DNA of 64,000 nt from contig NZ_AP026738.1 in NCBI RefSeq assembly GCF_002157685.2, positions 4,526,001-4,590,000 of the forward strand. Direction: 5' to 3'. The position numbers and the translations under genes were made by a program. This document shows positions 46,318 through 56,175 of this stretch, piece by piece; position 1 is the stretch's first letter, and each line of letters starts with the position of its first letter. Source of the DNA: Comamonas thiooxydans (GTDB lineage: Bacteria; Pseudomonadota; Gammaproteobacteria; Burkholderiales; Burkholderiaceae_C). Below the pieces are notes generated by a model. It did no database searches, was not told where the DNA came from, and saw only the letters and a program-made list of their open reading frames with translations.

Positions 46318-47412
46318 TCAGGCTCCCTTCACTGCAGAAATGGCGCTGCCGGCTCTTTTCGCCACCCAGCGGATGCGATAGGCCACCAGCGTGTCGCAGG
46401 CCAGCAGCGCGAACAGCAGCAGCCCCTGGAAGACGCCGGTCAGCGCCTTGGGTAGGCCCAGACGCGACTGCGCCAGCTCGCCACCGATATAAAACATGCT
46501 CATGAGAATGGCCGAGAAAATCATGCCCACAGGATGCAGGCGCCCCACAAAGGCCACGATGATGGCCGCAAAGCCGTAGCCGGCGGGCACATAGGGCGTG
46601 AGCTGACCCAGAGGGCCAGCGACTTCCAGTGCTCCCGCCAGACCGGCGGTGGCGCCGGAGATCAGCAGCGCCGTCCACAGTGCCTTGCGCGAGGAAAAAC
46701 CGGCATAGCGTGCCGCCGACGGCGCCAGGCCGCCGACCTGCAGGGCAAAACCTGCACGCGTGCGAAACAGAAATGCCCACAGCAGACCAGCCCCCACCAG
46801 CGAGATGATGACGCCGATATTCATGCGCATGCCCTGCACCAGCCGAGGAATCTGTGTGACGCGCTCAAAGCTCTTGGTCTGCGGGAAGTTGTAGCCCATG
46901 GGGTCCTTCCAGGGACCATAGACCAGATAGCCCAGCACCAGCGTGGCCACATAGACCAGCATCAGGCTGACCAGAATTTCGTTGGCGTTGAAGCGGTCGC
47001 GCAGCAAGGCGACTATGCCCGCCCAGACCATGCCGCCCAGCATGCCGGCGATCAGGATGGCTGGCACGATCCAGGGCCCTGTGGTCTTGTCGGCCAGCAA
47101 GGCAATGCCACCTGCAGCCACCGCACCGATGACGAACTGGCCTTCGGCACCGATATTCCAGACATTGGAGCGAAAGCATACGGCCAGCCCCAGCGCTATC
47201 AGCAGCAAAGGCGTGGCCTTCACGGCCAGCTCGCCCAGGGCATAGCCCGACTTGATGGGTTCCCAGAAAAAGGCCTGCAAGCCCTTGACCGGGTCCTTGC
47301 CCAGCAGGGCGAACAGGCAAATCCCTACCAGCACGGTAATCAGCAACGCCAGAATTGGCGAGCCATAGGTCCAGAACCTGGATGCCTGGGGACGTTGTTC
47401 CAGCTTAAGCAT
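46318..47412 (-). CDS. ABC transporter permease, NupP/YufP type
   Basis: A 364-residue inner-membrane permease, with a cytoplasmic start (MLKLEQRPQASRFW) and about nine helices. AVCFRSNVWNIGAEGQFVIGA is the signature of this half-channel, and VGGLAPSAARYAGFSSRKAL is the ATPase-coupling loop. The start at 47412 overlaps the ATPase gene end by eight bases. It pairs with the permease at 45394-46314. Confidence 0.93.
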   Translation of the reverse strand: MLKLEQRPQASRFWTYGSPILALLITVLVGICLFALLGKDPVKGLQAFFWEPIKSGYALGELAVKATPLLLIALGLAVCFRSNVWNIGAEGQFVIGAVAAGGIALLADKTTGPWIVPAILIAGMLGGMVWAGIVALLRDRFNANEILVSLMLVYVATLVLGYLVYGPWKDPMGYNFPQTKSFERVTQIPRLVQGMRMNIGVIISLVGAGLLWAFLFRTRAGFALQVGGLAPSAARYAGFSSRKALWTALLISGATAGLAGALEVAGPLGQLTPYVPAGYGFAAIIVAFVGRLHPVGMIFSAILMSMFYIGGELAQSRLGLPKALTGVFQGLLLFALLACDTLVAYRIRWVAKRAGSAISAVKGA

Positions 47413-48964
47413 GGGCACCTCCCTGCACCGCCGCCGCATCCCACAGGCCGCTCATCCATTCACCTATCTGCTGCACCGTGGCAGCCGCTCTATCCACCGA
47501 GGGGCTCAGGCGACCCTTGGCCACCACATGCAGGCGGTCGCAAATCTCAAACAACTCGTCCAACTCCTCACTGACCACCAGCACGGCGCACCCCTGGTCG
47601 CGCAGCTTGAGAATCTCGCCCCGAATCTGCGCCGCAGCCCCCACGTCCACCCCCCAGGTGGGCTGAGAGATGATGAGCAGACGTGGTTTGGCATCAATTT
47701 CACGACCCACGATGAACTTCTGCAGATTGCCGCCCGACAGCGACTGCGCGGCCGAGTTCGGACCGCCGGCCTTGACGTTGAAGCGGCCGATGATGTCCCG
47801 CGCCTGCGCCTGCAGAGCCGCCATGCGAATCCAGCCGCCCTTGCCCACAGCGGTCTTGCGCGTCAGCAACAGGTTGTGGGCCAGGCCCATGCTGGGCACG
47901 GCTCCGCGCCCCAGCCGCTCTTCAGGCACGAAATGCAGGCCCATGCCACGGCGCCGGCTCGGCCCCATGCGTCCTACGCCCTTGCCCAGCAACTGCACGG
48001 CCTCTGCCTCGGAGCGTGTGTCCTCGCCGGACAACGCATACATGAGCTCTTTCTGACCGTTGCCGGAAACGCCTGCAATACCGACGACTTCGCCCGCACG
48101 CACCTGCAGCGCAATGCTCTGCAGATCGACACCGAAGGGTTCCTGGCTTCTGAGTGACAGCCCCTGCACGCGCAGCACGGTATCGCCGGTATTCGCACTA
48201 CGGTGCTCCAGCTCCGGCGGCTCCGAGCCGATCATCATGCGCGACAGAGAAGCATTGGTCTCGTTGGCCGGGTTGCACTCCCCCGTCACCACACCGCCGC
48301 GCAGCACCGTGCAAGCCGTGCACAGCGAGCGGATTTCATGCAGCTTGTGGCTGATATAGAGGATGGAGCAGCCTTCCGCGGCCAGGCGGCGCAGCACCAC
48401 AAACAGCATCTCCACAGCCTGGGGCGTGAGCACCGAGGTGGGCTCGTCCAGAATCAGCACGCGGGGATTGGTCAGCAGGGCGCGGATGATTTCCACGCGC
48501 TGCATTTCGCCGACGGAAAGCGTGTGCACGGGGCGATGCGGGTCCACCTCCAGCCCGTAATCGCGGGCCGTGGCCTGAATGTTCTCGATCACCTTGGCCA
48601 GTGCAATGCTCTTGTCCAGGCCCAGCCAGACGTTCTCTGCCACGGTCAGCGTGTCGAACAGGCTGAAATGCTGGAACACCATGGCAATGCCCAGAGCCCG
48701 GGCTTCCTGCGGATTGCGGATCTGCACCGGCTTGCCGTCGACCAGGATGGCTCCCTCATCAGGCTTGACCGCACCGTAGATGATCTTCATCAGCGTGGAC
48801 TTGCCAGCGCCGTTTTCGCCCAGAATGGCGTGGATCTCGCCGGGCTTAACTTTCAGCGATACCTTGCTGTTTGCAACAACAGCTGGGTACCGCTTGGTAA
48901 TACCCTCCAGCTGCAAACGCGCAGGCGCACTCGCAGATGGGGAATGTGTCGGGGGGGGATTCAT
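47405..48964 (-). CDS. ABC transporter ATP-binding protein with two ATPase domains (NupO/YufO type)
   Basis: A 519-residue fused ATPase. The first domain is complete: Walker A GENGAGKST, signature LSVGEMQR, and Walker B VLILDEPTS. The second is degenerate, as usual in this family, with GVSGNGQKEL, LSGGNLQK and LLIISQPTWGVD, where Gln replaces the catalytic Glu. It energises uptake of purine nucleosides or free purines by the BMP-type system. The start at 48964 (MNPPPTHSPS) is preferred over an upstream extension. It heads the leftward operon and lies 76 bases after a LysR gene on the same strand. Confidence 0.93.
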   Translation of the reverse strand: MNPPPTHSPSASAPARLQLEGITKRYPAVVANSKVSLKVKPGEIHAILGENGAGKSTLMKIIYGAVKPDEGAILVDGKPVQIRNPQEARALGIAMVFQHFSLFDTLTVAENVWLGLDKSIALAKVIENIQATARDYGLEVDPHRPVHTLSVGEMQRVEIIRALLTNPRVLILDEPTSVLTPQAVEMLFVVLRRLAAEGCSILYISHKLHEIRSLCTACTVLRGGVVTGECNPANETNASLSRMMIGSEPPELEHRSANTGDTVLRVQGLSLRSQEPFGVDLQSIALQVRAGEVVGIAGVSGNGQKELMYALSGEDTRSEAEAVQLLGKGVGRMGPSRRRGMGLHFVPEERLGRGAVPSMGLAHNLLLTRKTAVGKGGWIRMAALQAQARDIIGRFNVKAGGPNSAAQSLSGGNLQKFIVGREIDAKPRLLIISQPTWGVDVGAAAQIRGEILKLRDQGCAVLVVSEELDELFEICDRLHVVAKGRLSPSVDRAAATVQQIGEWMSGLWDAAAVQGGAHA

Positions 48965-49040
48965 CGCTGGATTGTCTCTCAATTCAAATAACAAATTGAC
49001 TCAAACAGGCTCTATGCGCTGAACAGGAATACGATACAAG

Positions 49041-49973
49041 CTATTGATTTCGCAGCGTTAGTGCAACATTGCGAACCACCTCTCGCAGCCAGCGTGTGGC
49101 GGCACCAGCATGCGAACGCGCATGCCAGAGCTGGTAATAGACCAGCGGAGGGAATTCCACAGGACAAGGCAGTATGGCCAGGGACAGACGTTCGCTGAAA
49201 CGCTCGCAGAACAATCGGCCCGAAGTCATGACAAGCAAGCTTGATGCCACCATGTCGGGAATCAGACTGAAATGCGCGCAGCGTGCCACCACCTGGCGAC
49301 TCAGACCCATGCCCGCCAACTGTTCGTCTATCACGCCCAGGGCACCGGGATAGGCCGGGGTTGGCGCAATATGCTCGGCCTGCAGCCATTGCTGTACATC
49401 CCAACCCCTGCGCACTGCCGGATGCTTGGGACTGACCAGACAGACCACCTCGTCCTCGAACAGCTTGGCCATGTGCAGGCCTTCCGGTGGCTGCGGCCAG
49501 TTCCCGATGACGACGTCGATCTCGCCATCGGCCAGTTGCCCCTCGTAATGCGCCTCGGCACTCAGCGGCAGAAAGTCCACCGGGCAATGCGGGGCCTGCG
49601 CCTTCATGGCCGACATCAGCCGCGGCAGGAACTGGGGATCCAGATAGTCGCTGGCCGCAATGCGGAAGGTACGAGTCGAGGTACGTGGGTCAAACTGCCG
49701 TGCATCGCTGAACAACCCCTCGGCTGCACGCAGAATGTCTGCCGAGGGTTGCACCATGCGCAACCCCACATCGGTAGGCTGCATCTGTGCCCCGGAACGC
49801 ACCAGCAAAGGGTCGCCAGCGAGCTCGCGCAGACGCCGCAGGGCTGCAGACACCGCCGGCTGGTGCATGCCCAGTCGCAGCGCTGCCCTGGAGACGCTGC
49901 GCTCCGTCAGCACCGTGTGCAGCACCCTGATCAGGTGCAAATCTATCTTGTCGAACAAGGTCTGGTCACGCAT
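49041..49973 (-). CDS. LysR family regulator upstream of the purine importer
   Basis: A 310-residue LysR regulator. The helix-turn-helix is near residues 10-65 (IRVLHTVLTERSVSRAALRLG, HQPAVSAALRRLRELAG), followed by the effector domain with DEVVCLVSPKHPAVRRG. It resembles the NodD/LinR-like subgroup with LLVRSGAQMQPT. It lies immediately upstream of, and on the same strand as, the ABC ATPase gene, with only 76 bases between, so it may be cotranscribed and may control the operon. The inducer is unknown, and a purine is the natural guess. Confidence 0.87.
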   Translation of the reverse strand: MRDQTLFDKIDLHLIRVLHTVLTERSVSRAALRLGMHQPAVSAALRRLRELAGDPLLVRSGAQMQPTDVGLRMVQPSADILRAAEGLFSDARQFDPRTSTRTFRIAASDYLDPQFLPRLMSAMKAQAPHCPVDFLPLSAEAHYEGQLADGEIDVVIGNWPQPPEGLHMAKLFEDEVVCLVSPKHPAVRRGWDVQQWLQAEHIAPTPAYPGALGVIDEQLAGMGLSRQVVARCAHFSLIPDMVASSLLVMTSGRLFCERFSERLSLAILPCPVEFPPLVYYQLWHARSHAGAATRWLREVVRNVALTLRNQ

Positions 49974-50128
49974 AGGTCACGGCCATCCGGGCGCTTTGGC
50001 ACGGCCAGCCTCATCCATTTTGTATACAAAGCAGCCGCAGAGCGTAACTCAGTCAGCCCCTTTGAGCAGCCAAGGGATTGCCCTCTAGGCCGTCATATCT
50101 GCCTTGAATTCAGCATGCGCAATCCGGC

Positions 50129-52318
50129 TCAGACCGCCGCCGTCATCACTTCCACACGGTTGCGCCCTTTGCGCTTGGCGGCGTAGCAGGCCATATCGGC
50201 TCCCTTGAAGGCGCTGGCCGCCGTGTGGTAGCTGGCATCCAGCAACAACATGCCGATGCTGGCACTCAACATATAGCGCTGCCCCTGGTAGGAGCCCTCC
50301 CAGTCCTGAATGGCCATGCACAGCAGTTGCGCATGGCGCATTCCTTCCTCACGGCTGATTCCGGCCATGAGAATGGCAAATTCATCGCCCCCAACCCTGG
50401 CCACCCAGCCATGAGGGCGTACCGTTGATTCGATCAACCGGGCGATATGGCCGAGCACCTCGTCACCCACTTCACGCCCCCCCTGGCGATTGACCTGAGA
50501 GAAGTGGTCCAGGTCCACATACAGCACGATGCCATGCGCCTTGGGCTCGCTCTGCGAACGGGCGATCACATTCGCGCCTCCCAGGCTCTCCAGATAGTCG
50601 GGAGTCGTATATTCGCGCAGCCATTCCTTGAGCCGCAGAGCAAACGCCGTTCGGTTGGGCAAACGGGTCAAGGGATCGTGCATGGCTTTCCAGCTCGATT
50701 GCTCGCGCAACTGCCGCTGCGTGGTCACGTCCTCCAGCTCCCAGACCAGGTATTGACCATCCAGCGCCTTGCCCGACTGCTCCCAGGCCCTGTGCATGCG
50801 CTGCATGCTCTGACCGTGAATTCGCACCCATATCGGCCTTGCATCCTTGCGTACCAAGCAGACTTCGCTATCAAATTGTCCATAAGTATCCAGAGCCCGC
50901 CGGACCCGCCCCATCAGATCCTCATGGTCGGCATCGCTGGCACACAAATCACGCACAGCCAGGCCCTGCATTTCCTGAGGCTGATAGCCAAGTACTCTGG
51001 CTGCCTGCATACCCACACGCTGCACCTTTGAGCCATGCGTCACGATCAAACCTACGGGGGCATAGTCCATCAAGGTCTGCAACTGCATCTGCAAATCACG
51101 CTCCAGCTCGCCATGCGCCTCATATCCACCGCCCAGGGCCTGCAAGGCAGTGCGCAGGGTCTGAGCCTCTCCCCAGTCATGATCGGACAGGCCATGCCAC
51201 CAGTTGCCCCCCCGGCTGGCCAAATCCACTTCCAGCATCAGCCCACGTCGAGAAGCCTGCTCCGCCGAACGGAACAAGGCCGTCAGCGGATAGGCGATCA
51301 GGCAAAGCACCGCGCCCAGCAGTCCAGCCAGTAGCAGCAGGGCCGTAGCCAGCCAGCCCATCATCTTGACCGAGACTCCCGGCACCCATTCCTGAACGTT
51401 GCTGACCTTCAGCAGAGTCCATTGCGCCCAAGGCAGCGGCATGGCGCTCCAGAGTTGGTTATTTCTCTGCTCACTGACCGCACCGGTCTGGGCCGTCTTG
51501 AGCCAAGCTTGATCCAGCCCGCGAGGTAGCGCAGCATCGCCCAAGGCAGGGGGCAATTGCCACTGCCCTTTGCTGCTGAGAGCCAGCGGACGCAGGTCAC
51601 GGTCGATCAGCAGCAGCTGGCTACCCGCTTCGGCTGAGGCAACTTCCAGCGAAAACAATACCGACAAAGGCGTCCGGTAGCTGCCGCCAAGAACGCCCTC
51701 CAACTTGCCTTGCAGATCACGCACCGGCACGACATTCTGAAACTCCAGCTGCAGGCCTGCCTCACCGGGACGCACCCAGGCTTGGGTGACCGGCTTGCCC
51801 TCTGCCAACGAGCGCTTGAGCACTTCACGCAGCGGCTCTTCAAGCTGTTCTGCGGCCAGCGCCTGCTCCTGATGCAGATTGACCAGCAACTGCCCTTTTC
51901 CATCGGCCAGTTGAAGTTGCTCATACTGCTGTGCCATGGATGTGGGTTGCTTGAGCATGGCCTCCAGTGACTCCTGAGAATCACGCATATGGCCCGCCAG
52001 CACAAAAGACAGACTATGCAGGGGCTTTTGCTGCTGCTCGACTCTGAAGGCCAGCGAACGGGCCGCGTATTCCAGCGCCTTGGTCTGCGCCGGCAACGCT
52101 CCGTCCATGACCGCCCGGCGCAGGGAGTAAGCCACCCAGCCCGCAGCGCCAGCTCCAGCCAGCAGCACTGCAATCATGGCAACAAGCACCATGCTGCGCA
52201 GCATGGGGCCTGGGCCTCTGCGTATCCGCCCAGACTGTGTCGCGGCAGCAACCTCCTCCGGCTGCGACGGCGCAACCCATGGCGGCTCTGCTTGCAGGGA
52301 GAAGACAGCATCTGACAT
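50129..52318 (-). CDS. Membrane sensor diguanylate cyclase (Cache-PAS-GGDEF)
   Basis: A 729-residue protein that makes cyclic di-GMP. After a cytoplasmic tail, helix 1 is near 40-62 (VLVAMIAVLLAGAGAAGWVAY), a periplasmic sensor region follows to about 320, and helix 2 is WLATALLLLAGLLGAVLCLIA. A PAS domain (about 415-530) and the cyclase domain follow, with DLDHFSQVNRQGG and the active site GGDEF at 643-647. The usual product-inhibition RxxD site before GGDEF is not seen (RPHG instead), and no EAL domain is present. The start at 52318 was chosen from MSDAVFSLQ. It follows a Crp/Fnr gene on the same strand. Confidence 0.88.
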   Translation of the reverse strand: MSDAVFSLQAEPPWVAPSQPEEVAAATQSGRIRRGPGPMLRSMVLVAMIAVLLAGAGAAGWVAYSLRRAVMDGALPAQTKALEYAARSLAFRVEQQQKPLHSLSFVLAGHMRDSQESLEAMLKQPTSMAQQYEQLQLADGKGQLLVNLHQEQALAAEQLEEPLREVLKRSLAEGKPVTQAWVRPGEAGLQLEFQNVVPVRDLQGKLEGVLGGSYRTPLSVLFSLEVASAEAGSQLLLIDRDLRPLALSSKGQWQLPPALGDAALPRGLDQAWLKTAQTGAVSEQRNNQLWSAMPLPWAQWTLLKVSNVQEWVPGVSVKMMGWLATALLLLAGLLGAVLCLIAYPLTALFRSAEQASRRGLMLEVDLASRGGNWWHGLSDHDWGEAQTLRTALQALGGGYEAHGELERDLQMQLQTLMDYAPVGLIVTHGSKVQRVGMQAARVLGYQPQEMQGLAVRDLCASDADHEDLMGRVRRALDTYGQFDSEVCLVRKDARPIWVRIHGQSMQRMHRAWEQSGKALDGQYLVWELEDVTTQRQLREQSSWKAMHDPLTRLPNRTAFALRLKEWLREYTTPDYLESLGGANVIARSQSEPKAHGIVLYVDLDHFSQVNRQGGREVGDEVLGHIARLIESTVRPHGWVARVGGDEFAILMAGISREEGMRHAQLLCMAIQDWEGSYQGQRYMLSASIGMLLLDASYHTAASAFKGADMACYAAKRKGRNRVEVMTAAV

Positions 52319-52452
52319 GGGCCTCAATATAGAGAGCCGATGTCTGCAACCCAACGAGAGGAAACCCCGGAGATTGTCGATAAATGCTACGCCGTAAGCT
52401 CCTGCTCAGAGCAGAAGCCAAGCGCTGCATGGCCTGCAACCCGGCCCGGTAT

Positions 52453-53127
52453 TTACCCCAGCGCCAGCACCTCCAGTGCGCCGGGCTTGGGTAATTCAAT
52501 GACATTGCCTCGCCCGGCAATCAGCCCATGCTCTCGCAACTGCCGGAGCACGCGCGAGAATGTTTCCGGCGCAATACCCAGTTGCGCTGCAATCAGGCGT
52601 TTGCGTGCCTTGAGGGTGACATGCAGGGCATTGCCATTTCCTCCCGGGCTCGCATGGTTCAGCAGCCACTGGGCACAGCGCGCTTCGGCGTCCTGAGCCA
52701 GGCGACTGACCGCCAGCTCGGTCTGCGAGCAATAGGCCCTGGCCAGATCTTTGAGCAAGTGCTGCACGGCGGGTGCAAGCTCCGCCACAGAGCTCAGAAA
52801 GCGCGCCAAAGGAATGATGTAGATGCGCCCAGCCGTCTGCGCCTGCATATCGAGGCAGGAAGGACGCTCTTGCAGCGCAAAAGCGGCATCCAGCCAGGTC
52901 GGCCCGTCCACCTGCCCCAGCTGATGGCGCATGGCCGAATCCTGCCCGACCCCGAGCATCACGCTGCCGCTTTCCAGATACAGCACCGAATCGAGGGGGT
53001 GGCGACGTTGCCTGAGCCAAGAGCCTGGAGCAAAGCTCTCAGGCTGCCCAAACGTGGAAGCGATTTGCGACATGGAGGGCATGGTGAACATATGCGCCAC
53101 ACTGTGCCGGGCTTTGCTCCGGCTCAT
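52453..53127 (-). CDS. Crp/Fnr family transcriptional regulator
   Basis: A cyclic-nucleotide-binding-like sensor domain is followed by a winged helix. The recognition helix reads APETFSRVLRQLREHG, with the E-x-x-S-R pattern of FNR, which predicts TTGA..TCAA targets. The N-terminal cysteine cluster of FNR is absent, so it is not an oxygen-sensing iron-sulfur type. The start is uncertain: 53127 (MSRSKARHS), 53091 or 53082, none with a good ribosome-binding site. A TTGA-N6-TCAA palindrome sits directly upstream. It may regulate the diguanylate cyclase gene downstream. Confidence 0.85.
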   Translation of the reverse strand: MSRSKARHSVAHMFTMPSMSQIASTFGQPESFAPGSWLRQRRHPLDSVLYLESGSVMLGVGQDSAMRHQLGQVDGPTWLDAAFALQERPSCLDMQAQTAGRIYIIPLARFLSSVAELAPAVQHLLKDLARAYCSQTELAVSRLAQDAEARCAQWLLNHASPGGNGNALHVTLKARKRLIAAQLGIAPETFSRVLRQLREHGLIAGRGNVIELPKPGALEVLALG

Positions 53128-53128
53128 A

Positions 53129-53142
53129 TTGAGCCAAGTCAA
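53129..53142. promoter_or_regulatory. FNR/Crp-type palindrome
   Basis: TTGA-GCCAAG-TCAA is a perfect match to the half-sites and spacing of FNR-like boxes. It lies two bases before the first candidate start of the Crp/Fnr gene, so it suggests autoregulation and a true start further downstream. The rest of 53143-53491 up to the receptor gene shows no convincing gene. Confidence 0.55.
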
Positions 53143-53491
53143 CAAGCCAGGCCGGCCTGCCAAAAGGGCCGCAGTCGAAACTGCCGCCCTTTGGACCTGA
53201 CCAATCAATATTCCAGATCGGCAACGTCGTAAACACAACTCAGCCCCCGGAAACAGACTCGTCCAGGCGCCTCATATCGCTGCATCTTTTTTCCAGTCGA
53301 CCATGGGCTGCCGATGGCTGTCATTCCTTACCGGACGCAGGAAGTCAGCTAAAGGCAGCAGATTCTCGGGGAGCGCTGACAAAAAACGGCAAGCAGTCGC
53401 CGCAGTGCCCCGACGTCGAGACAGCTCAACCAGATCAGGCGCTGCTGTCGCAAAGCACCGCCATTCGTCGACCGGCCTGTATGACCTGCAC

Positions 53492-56032
53492 CTACCAAGT
53501 GTGTGCATAGCTGACTCGCAACACTGTGCCCGCTGCGGGGAGGCGGCTGGTGTTGTTGTTATTGCGAAGCAGCTGGCTGTATAGCGGGAAGTAGTTGCGG
53601 TTGAGCAGGTTTTCCACACCGAGCGATACGCGGTTCTTGGAATCGATTTTCCATTGGCTGATCAAGTCCACCGTGGTGTAGCCCCTGGTGTCGTGGCGCC
53701 CAAAGCTGGTCTTGCCATCCAGGCGGTAATCCTTGGAGGCATATGCGCTTGCCTGGATGCGGTGGCTCCAGCTGGCACTGGGACGGTATTCCACATATGC
53801 AGTCAGTTTGAGGGGCGGAATACGATAGCCCGTCATGTCCTGATAAAGGCTTGAGCCCTGCGGAAGTTCACGCCCTTTCATCCAGGTAAAGCTCCCACCG
53901 CCGCTCCAGCGGTCATCGTCGCTGAAGTAATCAAGGCCACCTTCGATCCCCCGGATTTTTTCTTTGGTTCGCAGCAGCGTGAGCCCGTTGTTGAAGCTCT
54001 GCACCGCACCGAGGTCGGAGCTCGATTGAAAGGCTCCCAGGTTGGCAATGACATTGGAAAACTTGCCGCGCCAACCGACTTCTACGGTATCTGTTTTGAC
54101 GGCCTGCAGGTTGGAATTGCCGATGTTGAAGCCCGCTGTGGCATTGCGTACCACGACCCCGATATCCGGTAGCTCAAAGCCCTGGCTGTAGGACGCATAG
54201 AACTCGTGTCCCTTGGTAGGCGCAAAGACCGTGCCCAGGTTGTAAGTCCATGAGCCGTATTTAACAGTCCCGCCAGCCACGGACTGGGGGCTGGGCAATC
54301 TCGATTGCGACAAAGGGGTGAAGTCGTTGAAGCTGGCCTGAGCTCGGTCGTAGCGCGCTCCTCCTTCCACAGACCATTGATCGTTGAATTTGTGTTGCAA
54401 CTGGGCAAAGGCGCCAATGCTTCGGGTCGTGACCTGAGGCATATAGATCAAGCGGCCAATCTTGTTGAACACCAGACCTCCACTGGCGTCATAGGCCTTG
54501 GGATCAAAGATATCGATCGGCATGTCGGTGCGCTCGTGATTGAAGTCTGCCCCCCAGATCAGCAAGGTGTTCTTCTCTTGTCCGAGAGGTGTTTTGATGG
54601 TCAGGCGACCACCGAACACATCGGAGTTCTGCATGGACTGATCGACGTTGGCGCCTCGCACAGGAACGGCCCGTGCATCGAAGGGCGCAAAGCGCGTATA
54701 AAAATCCCGGTAATAGAGTTGAGCCGCCACGGCGCTGCCTGCGAGATCGCGGTTCTCATAGTCAAGACCCAGCATGGTGTTCTTGATCTGGTTTTGATCT
54801 GCAAGTACCAAGCCCTTGATAGGCCTGGCGGCAGCCGTACCTGCGGGCAAGCGGGCCACTGACGGATCGGATGCATAGTCGGTGTCCTGGCTGGCGTTGT
54901 AGTGGCTCGCGGAGAATTGAAGCCGTTGATTTGCGTCCAGCTTGAAGCCGATCTTGGCCGACGCGTTGTAGATATTGGAGTCGAACAGGTCTCCCTGACT
55001 GGGCTCTGGTGCAATGCGGTTCCCCTTGGCATCGAAAGAGCCTCCGACATGCTTGGCACCCAGGCTGACGGAATAGTCGACCACATCGCCGCCGCCAGAA
55101 AGATAGTGCTGGACTTCGGCTCCAAGTCCGGCGCCTCTGAGTTGGGACAGCGGTGCAGATCCCGTCACGATGGTCTCTGCTTTGGTCTCACCCGAGGGGC
55201 GTTTGGTACGCACAGAGATGATGCCGCCAGCTGCGCCGCTGCCGTAGATGGCACTGCTGCCGCGAAGCACCTCAATCTGTTCGATGTCTGCAGGATTGAT
55301 GTTGGCGAGGTTTCTGGATGAGTCGCGATTGGTGTTCAGTGGAACCCCGTCCACCAGGATAAGCATGTTCCGGCCGCGCAGAGTCTGCCCATAGTCGGTG
55401 ATTGTGTGGCTGGAATCTGCCATCCCCGGGACGACTTTGCTGAGCATGGTTGCCAGACTGTCGGAGCCTTGCCGGAGTTGCTGAACTTCTTCAGCTTCGA
55501 GAATACTGACCTGCCGGGACGGCGCAACGAGATTATTCTGGGTACGTGCCGTCACCGTAACGGCGGCAAGCTCCGGAGAGCCCTGGTCGCTGGCGGGCGC
55601 GGAAGCACTGCTCTTTTGTTCGATGGATGCCTTGGTGGTCCCCGGGACTTCCAGTGCATAGTTGCCTTCACTTAGACGACGTGCACTCAGTCCCGAGCTT
55701 TCCAGCAAATGTGCAAAACCGCCATCGACGGTGTGGAACCCAGACAGGCCAGGAGTACGCTTGTCCTTGAGCTTGCTCAGATCCATGCTGAGATTGATGC
55801 CCGCCTGAGCCGCAAAGTCCATCAGCGCGGGGCCCATTGGGCCAGCGGCCACCTGATAGGACTTCTGCGCAGGACTGGTAACCGGATCTGCAGCAAAAGC
55901 CTCTGGTATGTGCAAACCGATAGCGGCCGTGCCGACGATGGCGACAAAAATCCCTCTGACTGCCGTTGCGACCGGGCGCAGTCGCATCGCATTGGCGTTC
56001 CTGTTGAGTTTCCGGACGTACTTTTCGGGCAT
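53492..56032 (-). CDS. TonB-dependent receptor with STN signalling domain
   Basis: An 846-residue outer-membrane receptor of the FecA type. After a long signal peptide, residues about 60-125 form the secretin/TonB N-terminal (STN) domain (YQVAAGPMGPALMDFAAQAG), which signals to FecR. The plug follows with LILVDGVPLNTN and IEQIEVLRGSSAIYGSGAAGG, then the 22-strand barrel, ending in the terminal aromatic YAHTW. The start at 56032 is fixed by GGAGG nine bases upstream. It lies downstream of fecI- and fecR-like genes, so substrate binding should induce its own transcription. The ligand, a ferric chelate, is not identifiable. Confidence 0.92.
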   Translation of the reverse strand: MPEKYVRKLNRNANAMRLRPVATAVRGIFVAIVGTAAIGLHIPEAFAADPVTSPAQKSYQVAAGPMGPALMDFAAQAGINLSMDLSKLKDKRTPGLSGFHTVDGGFAHLLESSGLSARRLSEGNYALEVPGTTKASIEQKSSASAPASDQGSPELAAVTVTARTQNNLVAPSRQVSILEAEEVQQLRQGSDSLATMLSKVVPGMADSSHTITDYGQTLRGRNMLILVDGVPLNTNRDSSRNLANINPADIEQIEVLRGSSAIYGSGAAGGIISVRTKRPSGETKAETIVTGSAPLSQLRGAGLGAEVQHYLSGGGDVVDYSVSLGAKHVGGSFDAKGNRIAPEPSQGDLFDSNIYNASAKIGFKLDANQRLQFSASHYNASQDTDYASDPSVARLPAGTAAARPIKGLVLADQNQIKNTMLGLDYENRDLAGSAVAAQLYYRDFYTRFAPFDARAVPVRGANVDQSMQNSDVFGGRLTIKTPLGQEKNTLLIWGADFNHERTDMPIDIFDPKAYDASGGLVFNKIGRLIYMPQVTTRSIGAFAQLQHKFNDQWSVEGGARYDRAQASFNDFTPLSQSRLPSPQSVAGGTVKYGSWTYNLGTVFAPTKGHEFYASYSQGFELPDIGVVVRNATAGFNIGNSNLQAVKTDTVEVGWRGKFSNVIANLGAFQSSSDLGAVQSFNNGLTLLRTKEKIRGIEGGLDYFSDDDRWSGGGSFTWMKGRELPQGSSLYQDMTGYRIPPLKLTAYVEYRPSASWSHRIQASAYASKDYRLDGKTSFGRHDTRGYTTVDLISQWKIDSKNRVSLGVENLLNRNYFPLYSQLLRNNNNTSRLPAAGTVLRVSYAHTW

Positions 56033-56175
56033 CTGCTCAATCCTCCTGGCTGTCAATAAACGGGTCTTGATGCACTTGACAGGCGAGATTGAAAAACAGG
56101 ACAGCGATTTCAAAGAATCATCGCTCCGGCCTGAATTTCGGAGGGCAGCACGCGAGAACCTGATCCCGAGAAACC

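Noticed and set aside
53303-53584. 93-residue plus-strand frame between the Crp/Fnr gene and the receptor gene
   Set aside because: It overlaps the 3' end of the receptor gene, has no ribosome-binding site and shows no recognisable motif.
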